DNA of 64,000 bases. Origin: Lysobacter soli. Its GTDB lineage: Bacteria; Pseudomonadota; Gammaproteobacteria; Xanthomonadales; Xanthomonadaceae. The DNA lies in the NCBI RefSeq assembly GCF_003382285.1, contig NZ_QTJR01000013.1, forward strand, positions 35,266-99,265, in the 5' to 3' direction. Each line of letters opens with the position of its first letter. The stretch's first letter is position 1. This document shows positions 29,603-39,789 of the stretch, one piece after another. A model generated the notes under the pieces. The model was not told the DNA's origin, searched no databases, and worked only from the letters and a program-made list of their open reading frames with translations. The position numbers and the translations under genes were made by a program.

Positions 29603-30562
29603 TCAATCCACGTACAGCGAACTGACCGACTCGCCGAACGCGACGCGTCGGATCGTCTCGGCCAGCAGCTCGGCGACGCTGAGCTGGCGGATCTTGCCGC
29701 AGGCCCGCGCCGCGTCGGACAGCTTGATGGTGTCGGTGACCACCAGCTCGTCGAGCTGCGACCTGGTCACGTTGTCCATCGCCGCACCCGACAGCACCGG
29801 ATGCGTGCAGTACGCGACCACCTTGGTCGCGCCCTGCGCCTTGAGCGCGTTCGCCGCGGCACACAGCGTACCGGCGGTATCGACGATGTCGTCGACGAGG
29901 ACGCAGGTCTTGCCGGCGACGTCACCGATGATGTTCATCACCGTGGCGACGTTGGCGCGCGGACGGCGCTTGTCGATGATCGCCAGGTCCGCGTCGTCCA
30001 GGCGCTTGGCGATCGCTCGCGCGCGCACCACGCCGCCGACGTCGGGCGAGACCACCACCATGTTCTCCGTACCGTGCGCGCGCCAGATGTCGGCGAGCAG
30101 CAGCGGCGAGGCGTACACGTTGTCGACCGGGATGTCGAAGAAGCCCTGGATCTGGTCGGCATGCAGATCCACGGTCAGCACACGGTCGGTACCGACCGCG
30201 CTGAACATCTTCGCCGCGACTTTGGCCGTGATCGGCACGCGCGAGGAACGCGGGCGGCGATCCTGGCGGGCGTAGCCGAAGTACGGCACCACCGCGGTCA
30301 CGCTGGCGGCCGAGGCGCGCTTGAGCGCGTCCACCAGCACCAGCAGTTCCATGAAATTCTCCGCCGTCGGGGCATTCGTCGGCTGGATGACGAACACTTC
30401 CTGGCGACGCACGTTCTCCTCGATCTCCACCTGCACTTCGCCGTCGGAGAAACGGCCGACCAGCGCCTTGCCCAGACGGATACCGAGCTCCTTGCACACC
30501 GAATCGGCGAGCGGGCGGTTGGCGTTGCCGCTGAAAATCAGCAGGTTGCGGTCGTTCTGCAT
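29603..30562 (-). CDS. prs: Ribose-phosphate pyrophosphokinase
   Basis: The enzyme makes PRPP from ribose 5-phosphate and ATP for nucleotide, His and Trp synthesis. The 319-residue protein has the early [20 protein letters not shown], the [16 protein letters not shown] region, and the PRPP-binding loop [13 protein letters not shown] near residue 225. It is downstream of tRNA-Gln and ispE. An inverted repeat lies 25 nt upstream of the start. Confidence 0.98.
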   Translation of the reverse strand: MQNDRNLLIFSGNANRPLADSVCKELGIRLGKALVGRFSDGEVQVEIEENVRRQEVFVIQPTNAPTAENFMELLVLVDALKRASAASVTAVVPYFGYARQDRRPRSSRVPITAKVAAKMFSAVGTDRVLTVDLHADQIQGFFDIPVDNVYASPLLLADIWRAHGTENMVVVSPDVGGVVRARAIAKRLDDADLAIIDKRRPRANVATVMNIIGDVAGKTCVLVDDIVDTAGTLCAAANALKAQGATKVVAYCTHPVLSGAAMDNVTRSQLDELVVTDTIKLSDAARACGKIRQLSVAELLAETIRRVAFGESVSSLYVD

Positions 30563-30586
30563 GGTCTGGCCGGTCGGGGATCAAGG

Positions 30587-30635
30587 ATTCGGGATTGGGG
30601 ATTCGGCCGTCTGAAGCGAATCCCCAATCCCGAAT
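30587..30635. repeat. 19-bp perfect inverted repeat before prs
   Basis: ATTCGGGATTGGGGATTCG is repeated in exact inverted form after an 11-nt spacer. It lies between tRNA-Gln and prs, so any read-through transcript would carry a long hairpin next to the prs ribosome-binding region. The GATTCGGGATT composition is shared with the repeat at 28154-28203. Confidence 0.85.
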
Positions 30636-30670
30636 GCCCGATCCTCAAGCTGGATGTTCTTCGATGGAGT

Positions 30671-30747
30671 TGGCAGGGGCGGTAGGATTCGAACCTACGA
30701 ATGCCGGGATCAAAACCCGGTGCCTTGGGCCACTTGGCGACGCCCCT
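30671..30747 (-). tRNA. trnQ: tRNA-Gln (anticodon TTG)
   Basis: A 77-nt cloverleaf with acceptor AGGGGCG / CGCCCCT, anticodon loop TTTTGAT (TTG), T arm GGTTCGAATCC and an encoded CCA. It lies 13 nt after ispE and 108 nt before prs, so it is likely cut out of a polycistronic transcript. Confidence 0.96.
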
Positions 30748-30760
30748 GCAGTGGAGCCCG

Positions 30761-31654
30761 TCAGGGCGCCGGTATTGCCTGCTTCGTCCAGTCCGCCAGT
30801 GCACGGTGCAGCGGCGAGGCTTGCGCCCCTTCCGCCACCCAGGCGCGAAGCCCGGTCGGCAATGCGGCCAGCGCCGCCTCGGCGGACTCGCGCGTTGCGA
30901 ATTCGACGAAACACCCACTGCCGGAACCGGTCAGGCGCGGCGAACCGACCTGCGACAGCGCAGCGAAAACAGCCTCGACGGCTGGTTCGCGCGCGCGCAA
31001 CACCGGCTCGAACGCATTCCCGAGCGGCACGCCCGAAACGAAGTCCGACATTGTCGCGGGCGGGGCATCACGCGTCAATTCAGGGGATTTGAACAAAGTC
31101 GCCGTGGGCGCATGGACGCCCGGGTCCGCGAGCAGGTACCAAGCGGGCGGCAGATCGACCGGAGAAAGCTCCTCCCCCACCCCCTCAGCCCACGCATTCT
31201 CACCGCGCACGAAGACTGGCACGTCTGCGCCCAGCGTCAGGCCGAGCTCGGCGAGTCGATCTACATCCAAGCCCGTGCGCCAGAGCGCGTTCAGGCCGAC
31301 CAGCACGGTCGCCGCGTCCGACGAACCGCCGCCGAAGCCGCCGCCAGCCGGAATGTGTTTATCAACGATGATGTCGGCACCTTGCGCGCACTTGGTCGCC
31401 GATTGCAGCATCATCGCCGCACGAACCGTCAGATCGTCGGCCTCATCGACGCCGGGCGCTGAAGGTCCATGCCGCCGGATTTGCCCGTCGTCCCGGATGC
31501 GAAGTCGAACCGAATCGCCCCACTCCAGAATGCGGAACACCGTCTGGAGGAGGTGGTAGCCGTCGTCGCGGCGGCCGGTGATCCGCAGGAACAGGTTCAG
31601 CTTGGCGGGCGCGGGCCAGGAGGTCCACGCCGCCGCCTGATCGGCGTCGCTCAT
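30761..31654 (-). CDS. ispE: 4-(cytidine-5'-diphospho)-2-C-methylerythritol kinase
   Basis: IspE phosphorylates CDP-methylerythritol in the non-mevalonate isoprenoid pathway. The start at 31654 overlaps the lolB stop as ATGA (297 aa). The substrate-binding [20 protein letters not shown] lies near residue 15 and the GHMP ATP-binding loop [12 protein letters not shown] at residues 102-113. It is translationally coupled to lolB and followed by tRNA-Gln. Confidence 0.97.
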   Translation of the reverse strand: MSDADQAAAWTSWPAPAKLNLFLRITGRRDDGYHLLQTVFRILEWGDSVRLRIRDDGQIRRHGPSAPGVDEADDLTVRAAMMLQSATKCAQGADIIVDKHIPAGGGFGGGSSDAATVLVGLNALWRTGLDVDRLAELGLTLGADVPVFVRGENAWAEGVGEELSPVDLPPAWYLLADPGVHAPTATLFKSPELTRDAPPATMSDFVSGVPLGNAFEPVLRAREPAVEAVFAALSQVGSPRLTGSGSGCFVEFATRESAEAALAALPTGLRAWVAEGAQASPLHRALADWTKQAIPAP

Positions 31655-32286
31655 GGGGAGGCGCCCGGCTTCCACTCGTCGACGATCAGCCGAACCTTGG
31701 CGTCGCCCTGCGTCGCGGTCAGGCGGGCCGGGAGGACCGGTCCCGGCGCGGCAGCCGCATCCGGCTGCCACTGCGCGTAGTCGATGACCCAGCCGGCCTG
31801 CGCCAGCCGGACCGGACGATTGCCTTCGCCGTAGACGATCCGCGCTTCGCCGAAACGGTTCGGGTCGGCGCCCACGCCGCGAACCCAGTCGGCCAGCGCC
31901 CGCACGGGGATGTTCCAGCCGGTGGTCTCGCGAAGCAGCGCCTCGATGTCGGCGCCTTCGCGCGGACCACCCTCGATGCCCTCCAGTCGGCCGCCGCTGT
32001 CGTCGCCGCTCAGGCGCCAGCTCTGGCGGGTGACCGGCGCGCTGAGCGACACGGCATAGCGATCGCCCGACTGCTGCCAGTCGATGCGCCCGCTTCCGCC
32101 CTGCTTGCCATTCGACACCGCAATTCGCCCGGACAATGACCACTCGGTCAGCGCCGCACGACGCTCGTCCTGCGCGCGCGCCTGGGCCTCGTCGACGGGC
32201 ACGGACGGCACACGGGTCGGTTGCGAGACGCAACCGGCGAGCAGCACCGCAGCAACCAGCGGCGCGAAAAGGTTGCGAAGCCTCAT
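31651..32286 (-). CDS. lolB: Outer-membrane lipoprotein insertion protein LolB
   Basis: LolB receives lipoproteins from LolA and inserts them in the outer membrane. The 211-residue product begins [19 protein letters not shown], a signal peptide with lipobox LAGC and lipidated Cys19. The mature part has the family regions [20 protein letters not shown] and [24 protein letters not shown] overlaps link it to both neighbours. Confidence 0.95.
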   Translation of the reverse strand: MRLRNLFAPLVAAVLLAGCVSQPTRVPSVPVDEAQARAQDERRAALTEWSLSGRIAVSNGKQGGSGRIDWQQSGDRYAVSLSAPVTRQSWRLSGDDSGGRLEGIEGGPREGADIEALLRETTGWNIPVRALADWVRGVGADPNRFGEARIVYGEGNRPVRLAQAGWVIDYAQWQPDAAAAPGPVLPARLTATQGDAKVRLIVDEWKPGASP

Positions 32287-33965
32287 GCGCCGGTCTTCTC
32301 CAGCGCGCGCTTGAGCGAGCGGTTGTCGGGATCGATCTTGCGGGCTTGTTCGAAGTACTTGCGCGCCTCGTCCTTGCGACCCAGCGACCACAGCACCTCA
32401 CCCACGTGCGAGGCGATTTCCGCATCCTTCTGCAAGGTCAGCGCGCGACGCAGTTCGACCAGCGCCTCTTCCTTGCGGCCCATGCGATAGAGCACCCAGC
32501 CGTAGCTGTCGATGATCGCGGCGTTGTCCGGTTCGGCGGTGCGCGCGCGCTCGATCAGCTGCAGCGCTTCCTGGTAGCGCGTCGTGCGATCGGCCAGCGT
32601 GTAACCCAGCGCGTTGAGCGCGGCGACGTTGTCGGGCTCGGCGACGAGGATCTTGCGAAGGTCGGCCTCGGCGCGCGGGATGTCGTCGCGGCGCTCCCAG
32701 CTCAGGCCGCGCGCGTAGAGGATTTCAGGATCGTCCGGGAAGGCCGCAAGCCCGCGCGCGAAGGCTTCCATCTCGCCGGCGGCATCGTCGTCCTTGGAGC
32801 GCAGCGAGGCTTCCAGCAGATAGGCATCGCGGCGCGCTTCGTCGTCGGCCGACGCATCGGACTGCAGTTCGCGCAGCGACTTGTAGGCTTCGTCGCCGCG
32901 CTTGAGTTCGTGCAGCACGTTCGCCGCGCGCAGGCGCGCCGACCAGCGCTGGCCTCCGCCGGGAACTCCGCGATACCACGTCAGCGCTTCGTCGTAGCGC
33001 TCGAGGAACTCGGCGATCTGGCCGAGCAACAGGCGACGCTGCGGATCCGGATCGTTCGACCGCGCACGCAGTTCGTCGTAGAGCCGCGCGAGGGAGGTCT
33101 TGTCTTCGGCCTGGGCGAGCAGCGCCGCGCGCAGCGAGTAGCTCTGGTCGTCCTGCGGGCCCTTCGCCAGCACGGCCTCGGCGGCGGCGTAATCGGCCAT
33201 GCGGTGGTATTCGTCGGCGATCGCACGACGCAGCTCGGCGTCGTCGCCGGCCTGTGCGGCAAGCGACTCGAGCAGCTTGCGGGCCTCGTCGGTCTTGCCG
33301 TTCTCGCGGAGCTGGCTCGCACGAAGCAGGCCCACGCGCGCCTCGCCCGGGAAGCGCTCCACGACCTCGGCCACGATGCGCTCGACGAGCTCCGGCTGCT
33401 CCAGCGCCTGCGCCAGTCCGCCGAAGGCCAGCCACGCCTGCAGCTTGTTCGGGATGCGGCCGCTGTCGACGAGCTTGTCGAGCAGGCGCGCCGCCTGCTT
33501 CGGATCGCGCGCACCACCGGACAGCACGCCCAGCGCCTGCCGCCAGCCGGCGTCGCCGGGGGTCTGCAGCAGCTCGGTCAGATGTTTGCGGGCCTCGCGC
33601 TCGTTGCCGCGGCGGATGGCCAGCACGGCTTCGGCGGCGGCCAGGTTCAAGCCCTCCCCGCCCTGCTTGCGCCACAGGTCCAGCGCCTGCGCGGCGCGTT
33701 TGTCGTCCTTCGCGAGCAATGCGATGCGCGTCGCGCGCTCGGCCAGGGCGACGTCGTCGGCCTGCCGCGCGGCGTCCAAGTACGCCTGCGCCGCGTCGTC
33801 CAGGCGGCCGGACTGCAGCGCGAACTCGCCCGCCAGCAAGGCTTCCAGCGAGGCGCTGGTGGGATCGTCCGGGGAGGTAGGTGACGCCTTCTCGGCCGCG
33901 AGCAGCGGCGTGAAGACGAGGGCGGCGACAAGGGCGAAACAGAGCGTGCGCGAGGCAGCGGGCAT
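32283..33965 (-). CDS. Large exported TPR-repeat protein
   Basis: The start at 33965 gives 560 residues beginning [20 protein letters not shown], a Sec signal peptide ending at LLAAEK. The rest is almost all helical TPR-like repeats; clear units near the C-terminus include [20 protein letters not shown] and [20 protein letters not shown]. It is the first gene of the lolB-ispE unit (ATGA overlap with lolB) and diverges from hemA. A periplasmic or envelope scaffold role is inferred; the partner is unknown. Confidence 0.85.
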   Translation of the reverse strand: MPAASRTLCFALVAALVFTPLLAAEKASPTSPDDPTSASLEALLAGEFALQSGRLDDAAQAYLDAARQADDVALAERATRIALLAKDDKRAAQALDLWRKQGGEGLNLAAAEAVLAIRRGNEREARKHLTELLQTPGDAGWRQALGVLSGGARDPKQAARLLDKLVDSGRIPNKLQAWLAFGGLAQALEQPELVERIVAEVVERFPGEARVGLLRASQLRENGKTDEARKLLESLAAQAGDDAELRRAIADEYHRMADYAAAEAVLAKGPQDDQSYSLRAALLAQAEDKTSLARLYDELRARSNDPDPQRRLLLGQIAEFLERYDEALTWYRGVPGGGQRWSARLRAANVLHELKRGDEAYKSLRELQSDASADDEARRDAYLLEASLRSKDDDAAGEMEAFARGLAAFPDDPEILYARGLSWERRDDIPRAEADLRKILVAEPDNVAALNALGYTLADRTTRYQEALQLIERARTAEPDNAAIIDSYGWVLYRMGRKEEALVELRRALTLQKDAEIASHVGEVLWSLGRKDEARKYFEQARKIDPDNRSLKRALEKTGA

Positions 33966-34005
33966 TCGAACGGGCCTGATGGAAGCCGGGACGGAACGGG
34001 GCCGG

Positions 34006-34011
34006 TAGAAT
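34006..34011 (+). promoter_or_regulatory. Possible -10 element for hemA
   Basis: TAGAAT lies about 60 nt before hemA in the 104-nt divergent gap with the TPR gene. No good -35 is present at 16-18 nt, so this is a weak call. Confidence 0.25.
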
Positions 34012-34069
34012 ATCGGCCTCCGGGTAGCCAGCAGCTTATCGCAAGCACCTGAACGAAGGTCCGGCGTCA

Positions 34070-35365
34070 ATGAGTTTGTTCGTACTAGGCATCAATCACC
34101 AGACCGCGCCGGTCAGCCTGCGCGAGCGCGTGGCGTTTTCGGCCGAGACGGTGCCGGCCGCGCTGGATGCCCTGAAGACGCTTCCGCAGGTGCAGGAAGT
34201 CGCCCTACTCTCCACCTGCAACCGGACCGAGCTTTACGCCGTTTCGAACGACGACGGCCAGGCGCTGGCCGACTGGCTTGCCACGCATCCGGACGACATC
34301 GGCGATCTGCACGCCTACCTCTACCGCCATCGCGACGCCGACGCGGTGCGTCATCTGTTCCGCGTCGCGACCGGGCTCGATTCGTTGGTCCTGGGCGAGC
34401 CGCAGATCCTCGGCCAGGTGAAGGATGCATGGGCCACCGCGCGCCACGCCGGCACGCTGGGCAGCCAGCTCGACCGCCTGTTCCAGCACGCCTTCACCAC
34501 CGCCAAGCGCGCGCGCACCGACACGCGCATCGGCGCCAATCCGGTGTCGGTCGCTTCCGCCGCGGTGCGCCTGGCGCAGGAATCCTTCGCCCGGCTGGAA
34601 GATTCCACGGTGCTGATGATCGGCGCCGGCGAGACCATCGAGCTGGCAGCGCGCCACCTCGTGCAGGCGCGCGCCAAGCGGCTGCTCGTCGCCAACCGCA
34701 CCCTCGCCCACGCGCAGGAACTGGCCAGCCGGCACGGCGGTTTCGCGCTACCGCTAAGCGAGATCGACAAACACCTGGGCGAGGCCGACGTGGTGATTTC
34801 CGCCACCGCCAGCCGCGATCCGATCCTGCAGCGCCCGCACGTCGCCGCCGCGCTCGCCACGCGCAAGCACCGGCCGATGCTGCTGCTCGATCTCGCCGTG
34901 CCGCGCGACATCGCGCCCGACGTGGCCGAGCTGAAAGACGTGTTCCTCTACACGGTCGACGACCTGGAACGCGCCATCGAGGACAACCGCCGCAGCCGCC
35001 GCGAAGCCGCGACGGAAGCCGAGGCGATCGTCGAGTTGCAGGTTGCGCGCTTCACCGAATCGATGGTCGCCAGCACGCGCACCGAGCCGCTCAAGCGCCT
35101 GCGCGCGCACGGCGAGGCGGCAAAAGCCGACGTGCTCTCGCGCGCACAGCAGCAGCTCGCCGCCGGCCAGGATCCGGCCGAAGTGCTGAACTACCTCGCG
35201 CACACGCTGACCAACCGCCTGCTGCACGCGCCGACGATCGCCCTGCGCGAGGCGGCGCTCACCGGCAACGCGGAACTGGCGCGCGCGGCGGAAAAGCTCT
35301 TCGCCGAGGGCGACGTCGCGCGCAACGAAACCCCGGTCGAAGGACACGACAAGCGCGAGGCCTAG
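34070..35365 (+). CDS. hemA: Glutamyl-tRNA reductase
   Basis: HemA reduces glutamyl-tRNA to glutamate-1-semialdehyde, the first step of tetrapyrrole synthesis. The 431-residue protein has the catalytic Cys50 in [10 protein letters not shown], the motif [20 protein letters not shown] near residue 105, and an NADPH-binding domain ([15 protein letters not shown]). It is followed by prfA, a widespread neighbour. Confidence 0.98.
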   Translation: MSLFVLGINHQTAPVSLRERVAFSAETVPAALDALKTLPQVQEVALLSTCNRTELYAVSNDDGQALADWLATHPDDIGDLHAYLYRHRDADAVRHLFRVATGLDSLVLGEPQILGQVKDAWATARHAGTLGSQLDRLFQHAFTTAKRARTDTRIGANPVSVASAAVRLAQESFARLEDSTVLMIGAGETIELAARHLVQARAKRLLVANRTLAHAQELASRHGGFALPLSEIDKHLGEADVVISATASRDPILQRPHVAAALATRKHRPMLLLDLAVPRDIAPDVAELKDVFLYTVDDLERAIEDNRRSRREAATEAEAIVELQVARFTESMVASTRTEPLKRLRAHGEAAKADVLSRAQQQLAAGQDPAEVLNYLAHTLTNRLLHAPTIALREAALTGNAELARAAEKLFAEGDVARNETPVEGHDKREA

Positions 35366-35422
35366 CGACGCGCAACCGCGTCCGCTTCGCCCGCCTCTCG
35401 TTCCTCGCACCGGTCTTCGCCC

Positions 35423-36508
35423 ATGACACCCAGCCTGCGCCGCAAACTCGAAGCCCTCGCCGAACGCCGCGACGAACTCGAACGCCTGCTGTCCGATCCC
35501 GGCGTCATCGGCGATGCGGACCGCTTCCGCCGCTTCTCGCGCGAGTTCGCGCAGCTCGAACCGGTGGCGAACGCGCTGAAGGCCGAAGCACAGGCGAAGG
35601 ACGACCTGGCCGCTGCGCAGGCAATGCGCGACGACCCCGAACTCGCCGAACTCGCACAGGACGAAATCGCCGCGGCTCAGGAACGCCTTGAGCGCCTCGA
35701 CGCCGAACTGCTCGCGCACCTGATCCCGAAGGACCCGCGCGACGAAGGCGACCTGTACCTGGAAGTGCGCGCCGGCACCGGCGGCGACGAAGCGGCGATC
35801 TTCGCCGGCGACCTGTTCCGCATGTACGCGCGCTATGCGGAACGGCAGGGCTGGAAGGTCGAGATCGAGTCGGGCAGCCCGGGCGAACACGGCGGCTTCA
35901 AGGAAGTCATCGCGCGCGTGGAAGGCCGCGGCGCGTATTCGAAGCTGAAATTCGAGTCAGGAACGCATCGCGTGCAACGCGTGCCGGAAACCGAATCGCA
36001 GGGCCGCATCCACACCTCGGCCGCGACGGTGGCGATCATCCCGCTGGAAGCCGAAGGCGAGCCGATCGAGATCAATCCCGCCGACCTCAAGGTCGACACG
36101 TTCCGCTCCAGCGGGGCGGGCGGCCAGCACGTCAACAAGACCGAATCGGCGATCCGCATCACGCACGTGCCCAGCGGTGTCGTGGTCGAAAGCCAGACCG
36201 AACGCAGTCAGCACGCCAACCGCGACAAGGCGATGAAGCGCCTCACCGCGATCCTGGCCGAAGCGCAGGCGGCGAAGGCCGCGGCGGCCCAGGCGTCGAT
36301 GCGCAAGCTGCAGGTCGGCAGTGGTGACCGCAGCCAGCGCATCCGCACCTACAACTTTCCGCAGGGCCGCATCACCGACCATCGCGTCGAAGGCCTGACG
36401 CTGTACGACCTGCCCAACGTGATCCAGGGCGACCTGGACGAGCTCGTCGCGCGCCTGCAGCACGAGCATCAGGCCGACGAACTGGCGCGGCTCACGCAGG
36501 AAAGTTGA
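35423..36508 (+). CDS. prfA: Peptide chain release factor 1
   Basis: RF1 releases peptides at UAA and UAG. The 361-residue protein has the class I catalytic GGQ near residue 233 ([20 protein letters not shown]) and the RF1-type PxT anticodon motif as PET near residue 188 ([20 protein letters not shown]). It lies 57 nt after hemA. Confidence 0.98.
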   Translation: MTPSLRRKLEALAERRDELERLLSDPGVIGDADRFRRFSREFAQLEPVANALKAEAQAKDDLAAAQAMRDDPELAELAQDEIAAAQERLERLDAELLAHLIPKDPRDEGDLYLEVRAGTGGDEAAIFAGDLFRMYARYAERQGWKVEIESGSPGEHGGFKEVIARVEGRGAYSKLKFESGTHRVQRVPETESQGRIHTSAATVAIIPLEAEGEPIEINPADLKVDTFRSSGAGGQHVNKTESAIRITHVPSGVVVESQTERSQHANRDKAMKRLTAILAEAQAAKAAAAQASMRKLQVGSGDRSQRIRTYNFPQGRITDHRVEGLTLYDLPNVIQGDLDELVARLQHEHQADELARLTQES

Positions 36509-36644
36509 TCCTGCTTCAGCCCCTCTCCGCCTGCTGGACAGCTGGGGTGAGGCAAACCGGAAACCGTGCACCGATACGATCGACGCCAGGCGCTCCCTCG
36601 CGCGTTGACTACAATCGCGAAACCCCCGAGCACGGACCCGCCCC

Positions 36645-37106
36645 ATGCCCCTCGCGATCAAACGCGCCACGCTGGACGACCTGGACGCCGTCGTACCGCT
36701 GTTCGACGCCTACCGTCGTTTCTACGAACAGCCGTCCGATGAAGCGCGCGGTCGCGGGTTCCTCGAAGCACGACTTCGCGCGGACGAGTCGGTGATCCTG
36801 CTCGCCACCGACGAAGGCCGTGCCGTCGGCTTCACCCAGCTTTATCCGATGTTCTCGTCCGTGCGAACCGGGCGACTGTGGATCCTCAATGATCTCTACG
36901 TCGATGCCGGCGCGCGTCGCAGCGGCGCGGGCCGCGCCCTGCTCGATGCCGCCGCCGCGTTCGCGCAAAACGACGGCGCGGTCGGCATCGTGCTGGAAAC
37001 CACGCGCGACAACGCCACAGCCCGCGCGCTCTATCGCGGCGCGGGCTGGGAGGAAGCGGACACGCAGTGGTACTCGCTGTCCTTCACGGCGCATTCGAAC
37101 GCATGA
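36645..37106 (+). CDS. GNAT-family N-acetyltransferase
   Basis: The 153-residue protein fits one GNAT fold. Early residues (IKRATLDDLDAVVPLFDAYR) form the first strand and helix, and the acetyl-CoA loop ARRSGAGRALLDAAAAFA lies near residue 90. The late ETTRDNATARALYRGAGWEE is typical. The acceptor is not predictable. The stop overlaps the OGT start as ATGA, so the two are made together and may act on related substrates. Confidence 0.9.
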   Translation: MPLAIKRATLDDLDAVVPLFDAYRRFYEQPSDEARGRGFLEARLRADESVILLATDEGRAVGFTQLYPMFSSVRTGRLWILNDLYVDAGARRSGAGRALLDAAAAFAQNDGAVGIVLETTRDNATARALYRGAGWEEADTQWYSLSFTAHSNA

Positions 37107-38797
37107 ACCACGCCGTCGATCCACGCACCGAGCTGCGCCGCGCACTGGAGCGCAATCCGGGCGACGGCTTCGCGTGGATCCTGCTGGCCGAACACGAGCT
37201 CGATCGCGGCGACGCGGCGGCCGGCGAAGCCGCGGCGCGACGCGCGCTCGCGTTGCGTCCCGGGCATCCGGAAGCGCTTGCGCGCCTCGGCCGTGCGCAG
37301 TGGATGCTCGGTCGCAAGAGCGACGCTGCGGCGAGCCTGCGGGCCGCGGCCACGAATGCACCGGATCACCCCGGCATCGCGCTGTGGCTCGGCCACGTGC
37401 TCGAGGATGTCGGCGAAGCAGAGGCCGCGTCCGACGCGTATGCCCGCGCGTATGCGCTTGCGCCGCAGGAGCCGCAGATCGCTGCGTACCTGCTGGCGTG
37501 GCGGCGCAAGCTGTGCGACTGGCGCGATCTCGACGCACTCGCCGCGCAGGTGCGTGCCGCGGTGAACGACGGCACGGCGTCGGTCGAGCCGTTCGCCTTT
37601 CTGAGCGAGGACGCCAGCGCCGCCGAACAGCTGCGCTGCGCGCGCCTTCGCGCCGACATGCTCGCCCGCCAGATACGCCCGATGCCGCCCGCGCCGCCGC
37701 GCACGCACGAGCGCCTTCGCGTGGGTTTCCTATCGAACGGATTCGGCGCGCATCCCACCGGACTGCTGACCGCCGCGCTGTTCGAGCAGCTGCGCGAACT
37801 CGACGAACTGGACGTTCACCTGTTCGCACTGAATGCCGACGATGGCAGCCCGATCCGCGCGCGCCTGCAGGCCGCGGCGCACGCACTGCACGACGTCGCG
37901 CAGCAGCCGCATGCGCGGGTGGCGCAGCGCATACGCGACGCCGGCATCGACGTGCTGTTCGACCTGCGCGGCTGGGGCGGCGGCGGCACGCCGGAAGTGC
38001 TCGCGATGCGTCCGGCGCGCGTGCAGGTGAACTGGCTCGCCTATCCCGGCACGTCCGGCGCGCCGTGGATCGACTTCGTGCTGGCCGATGCATTCGTGCT
38101 GCCGGACGGCATCGAGCGCGATTTCAGCGAACGCGTCGTGCGACTGCCGCGCTGCTTCCAGCCGTCGGACACGACGCGCGCCATCCTGCCGCCGCCCACG
38201 CGAGCCGAGTGCGGGCTGCCCGAGGACGCGGTCGTGTTCTGCTGCTTCAACAACAGCTACAAGCTCAACCCCCGCAGCATGGCGCGTGCGTTCGCGGTGT
38301 TGCGCGAGGTCCCCGGCAGCGTGCTCTGGCTGCTCTCGGGTCCGGGAAACGCGGATGCGCGACTGCGAGCGGCCGCCCAGTCCAGCGGCGTGGACCCGCA
38401 GCGTCTGGTGTTCATGCTGAAGCAGCCGCACGCCGCATACATGGCGCGCCTGCAGCACGCGGACCTGTTCCTCGACACCGAACCGTACAACGCGCACACC
38501 ACCGCATCCGATGCACTGTGGGCCGGCTGCCCGGTGCTGACACGACCGGGCGCGACGTTCGCCGCGCGCGTCGCCGGCAGCCTGAACCACCATCTCGGCC
38601 TGGACGCGATGAACGTCGACAGCGACGAGGCCTTCGTCGCGCGGGGCGTCGCGCTGGGCCGCGATCCGGCGTCCTTGCAGGCCCTGCGTGCGCAGCTCGC
38701 GCAGCGTCGTCGCGAGAGCGGCCTGTTCGACATGGCCGGCTTCGCGCGAGATTTCACCGACGCCGTGCAACGCATGGCGCGTTCCTCCAGTACGTAG
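37103..38797 (+). CDS. TPR-containing O-linked GlcNAc transferase-like protein (GT41)
   Basis: The 564-residue protein has N-terminal TPR repeats (about residues 1-140) and a C-terminal SPINDLY/OGT catalytic region. The start at 37103 overlaps the GNAT stop. His217 in FGAHPTGLLTAAL and Lys387 in NNSYKLNPRSM match the active-site His and Lys of the Xanthomonas campestris OGT, which is almost the same length. NAHTTASDALWAGCPVLTRP is the UDP-binding region. It is predicted to be cytoplasmic (no signal peptide); the acceptor is unknown. Confidence 0.93.
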   Translation: MNHAVDPRTELRRALERNPGDGFAWILLAEHELDRGDAAAGEAAARRALALRPGHPEALARLGRAQWMLGRKSDAAASLRAAATNAPDHPGIALWLGHVLEDVGEAEAASDAYARAYALAPQEPQIAAYLLAWRRKLCDWRDLDALAAQVRAAVNDGTASVEPFAFLSEDASAAEQLRCARLRADMLARQIRPMPPAPPRTHERLRVGFLSNGFGAHPTGLLTAALFEQLRELDELDVHLFALNADDGSPIRARLQAAAHALHDVAQQPHARVAQRIRDAGIDVLFDLRGWGGGGTPEVLAMRPARVQVNWLAYPGTSGAPWIDFVLADAFVLPDGIERDFSERVVRLPRCFQPSDTTRAILPPPTRAECGLPEDAVVFCCFNNSYKLNPRSMARAFAVLREVPGSVLWLLSGPGNADARLRAAAQSSGVDPQRLVFMLKQPHAAYMARLQHADLFLDTEPYNAHTTASDALWAGCPVLTRPGATFAARVAGSLNHHLGLDAMNVDSDEAFVARGVALGRDPASLQALRAQLAQRRRESGLFDMAGFARDFTDAVQRMARSSST

Positions 38798-38812
38798 GAG
38801 TACCCTGCCCCC

Positions 38813-39334
38813 ATGACCGCCACCGCCGACCTCATCCCGCTCAACCTGTGCGTGCTCACCGTGTCCGACACGCGGACGCTGGCCGAGGACAGTTCGGGCG
38901 ATTACCTCGTGCAGTCGCTTGTCGAGGCGGGACATCGCCTGGCCGAACGCGCCCTGCTCAAGGACGATCGTTACCAGCTGCGCGCCGTGGTATCGCGCTG
39001 GATCGCCGACGAGAACGTCGACGGCGTGCTCGTCACCGGCGGCACCGGTTTCACCGGCCGCGATTCCACGCCCGAGGCGCTGCTTCCGCTGCTCGACAAG
39101 CAGATGGATGGCTTCGGCGAACTGTTCCGCGCGGTGAGTTTCGACGAGATCGGCACCTCGACGCTGCAGTCGCGCGCGTTCGCCGGGCTGGCGAACGGCA
39201 CGTTCGTGTTCGCGCTGCCGGGCTCGACGTCGGCCTGCCGCACCGCGTGGGAGAAGATCATCCGCGCGCAGCTGGATTCGCGTACGAAACCCTGCAACCT
39301 CGCGACGCTGCGTCCGCGCCTGCGCGAGCGCTGA
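38813..39334 (+). CDS. moaB: Molybdenum cofactor biosynthesis protein B
   Basis: MoaB belongs to the MogA/MoaB molybdopterin-binding family, which adenylylates molybdopterin. The 173-residue protein has [20 protein letters not shown] at the start, the signature [20 protein letters not shown] near residue 77, and [16 protein letters not shown] at the end. It lies 15 nt after the OGT. No other cofactor genes are in the window. Confidence 0.96.
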   Translation: MTATADLIPLNLCVLTVSDTRTLAEDSSGDYLVQSLVEAGHRLAERALLKDDRYQLRAVVSRWIADENVDGVLVTGGTGFTGRDSTPEALLPLLDKQMDGFGELFRAVSFDEIGTSTLQSRAFAGLANGTFVFALPGSTSACRTAWEKIIRAQLDSRTKPCNLATLRPRLRER

Positions 39335-39399
39335 CGCGCGCGTCACCGGCGCGGCGTCACCGTCGCCATTGTTCGATCCACATCAAGCCGGAGTGAGAC

Positions 39400-39789
39400 A
39401 TGTCGCTGGACACCACCCTGCGTTTGCTCGCCAAGGCCAGCGGCATGAGCGCCGCCGACATCGCCACCGCGATCCCGCGCGCCGGCGTTGCAACGGTGAG
39501 CGCCTGGCTTCGCGGCGAGAAGCTTCCCGGCCGCGAACAGCTCGACGCACTGGCGCGCGCGTTCGGCGTGCCCGCTGGCGCGCTGCTCTCGGAACTGGCG
39601 AGCACGCTGGATCCGGCGCGCACGCAGGGCGAACACGACCTGCTCGCCGCCTATCGCGCGCTCGACACGCGCCAGCAGGGCGCATTGCTGGAAGTCGCGC
39701 GCAGCATGGCCGGCACGCGTCGCCGCAGTACGCCGAAGTCCAACGCGGGCGGCACGTCGCGCGCCCGCACCCGCCGGAGCACGACGTGA
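39400..39789 (+). CDS. Small helix-turn-helix (XRE-type) protein
   Basis: The 129-residue protein has an N-terminal HTH (LLAKASGMSAADIATAIPRA, then VSAWLRGEKLPGREQLDALA) like Cro/CI proteins. A helical middle follows, and the tail is basic and Arg/Ser/Thr-rich. GGAGTGAGAC precedes the ATG. Its stop shares one base with the next start (TGATG), so it is co-translated with the PPK2 gene and may regulate that pair. Confidence 0.85.
   Translation: MSLDTTLRLLAKASGMSAADIATAIPRAGVATVSAWLRGEKLPGREQLDALARAFGVPAGALLSELASTLDPARTQGEHDLLAAYRALDTRQQGALLEVARSMAGTRRRSTPKSNAGGTSRARTRRSTT

Noticed and set aside
36820..39396. An 858-codon plus-strand frame overlapping the GNAT, OGT and moaB genes
   Set aside because: Arg/Ala-rich shadow in another frame of three well-supported genes.
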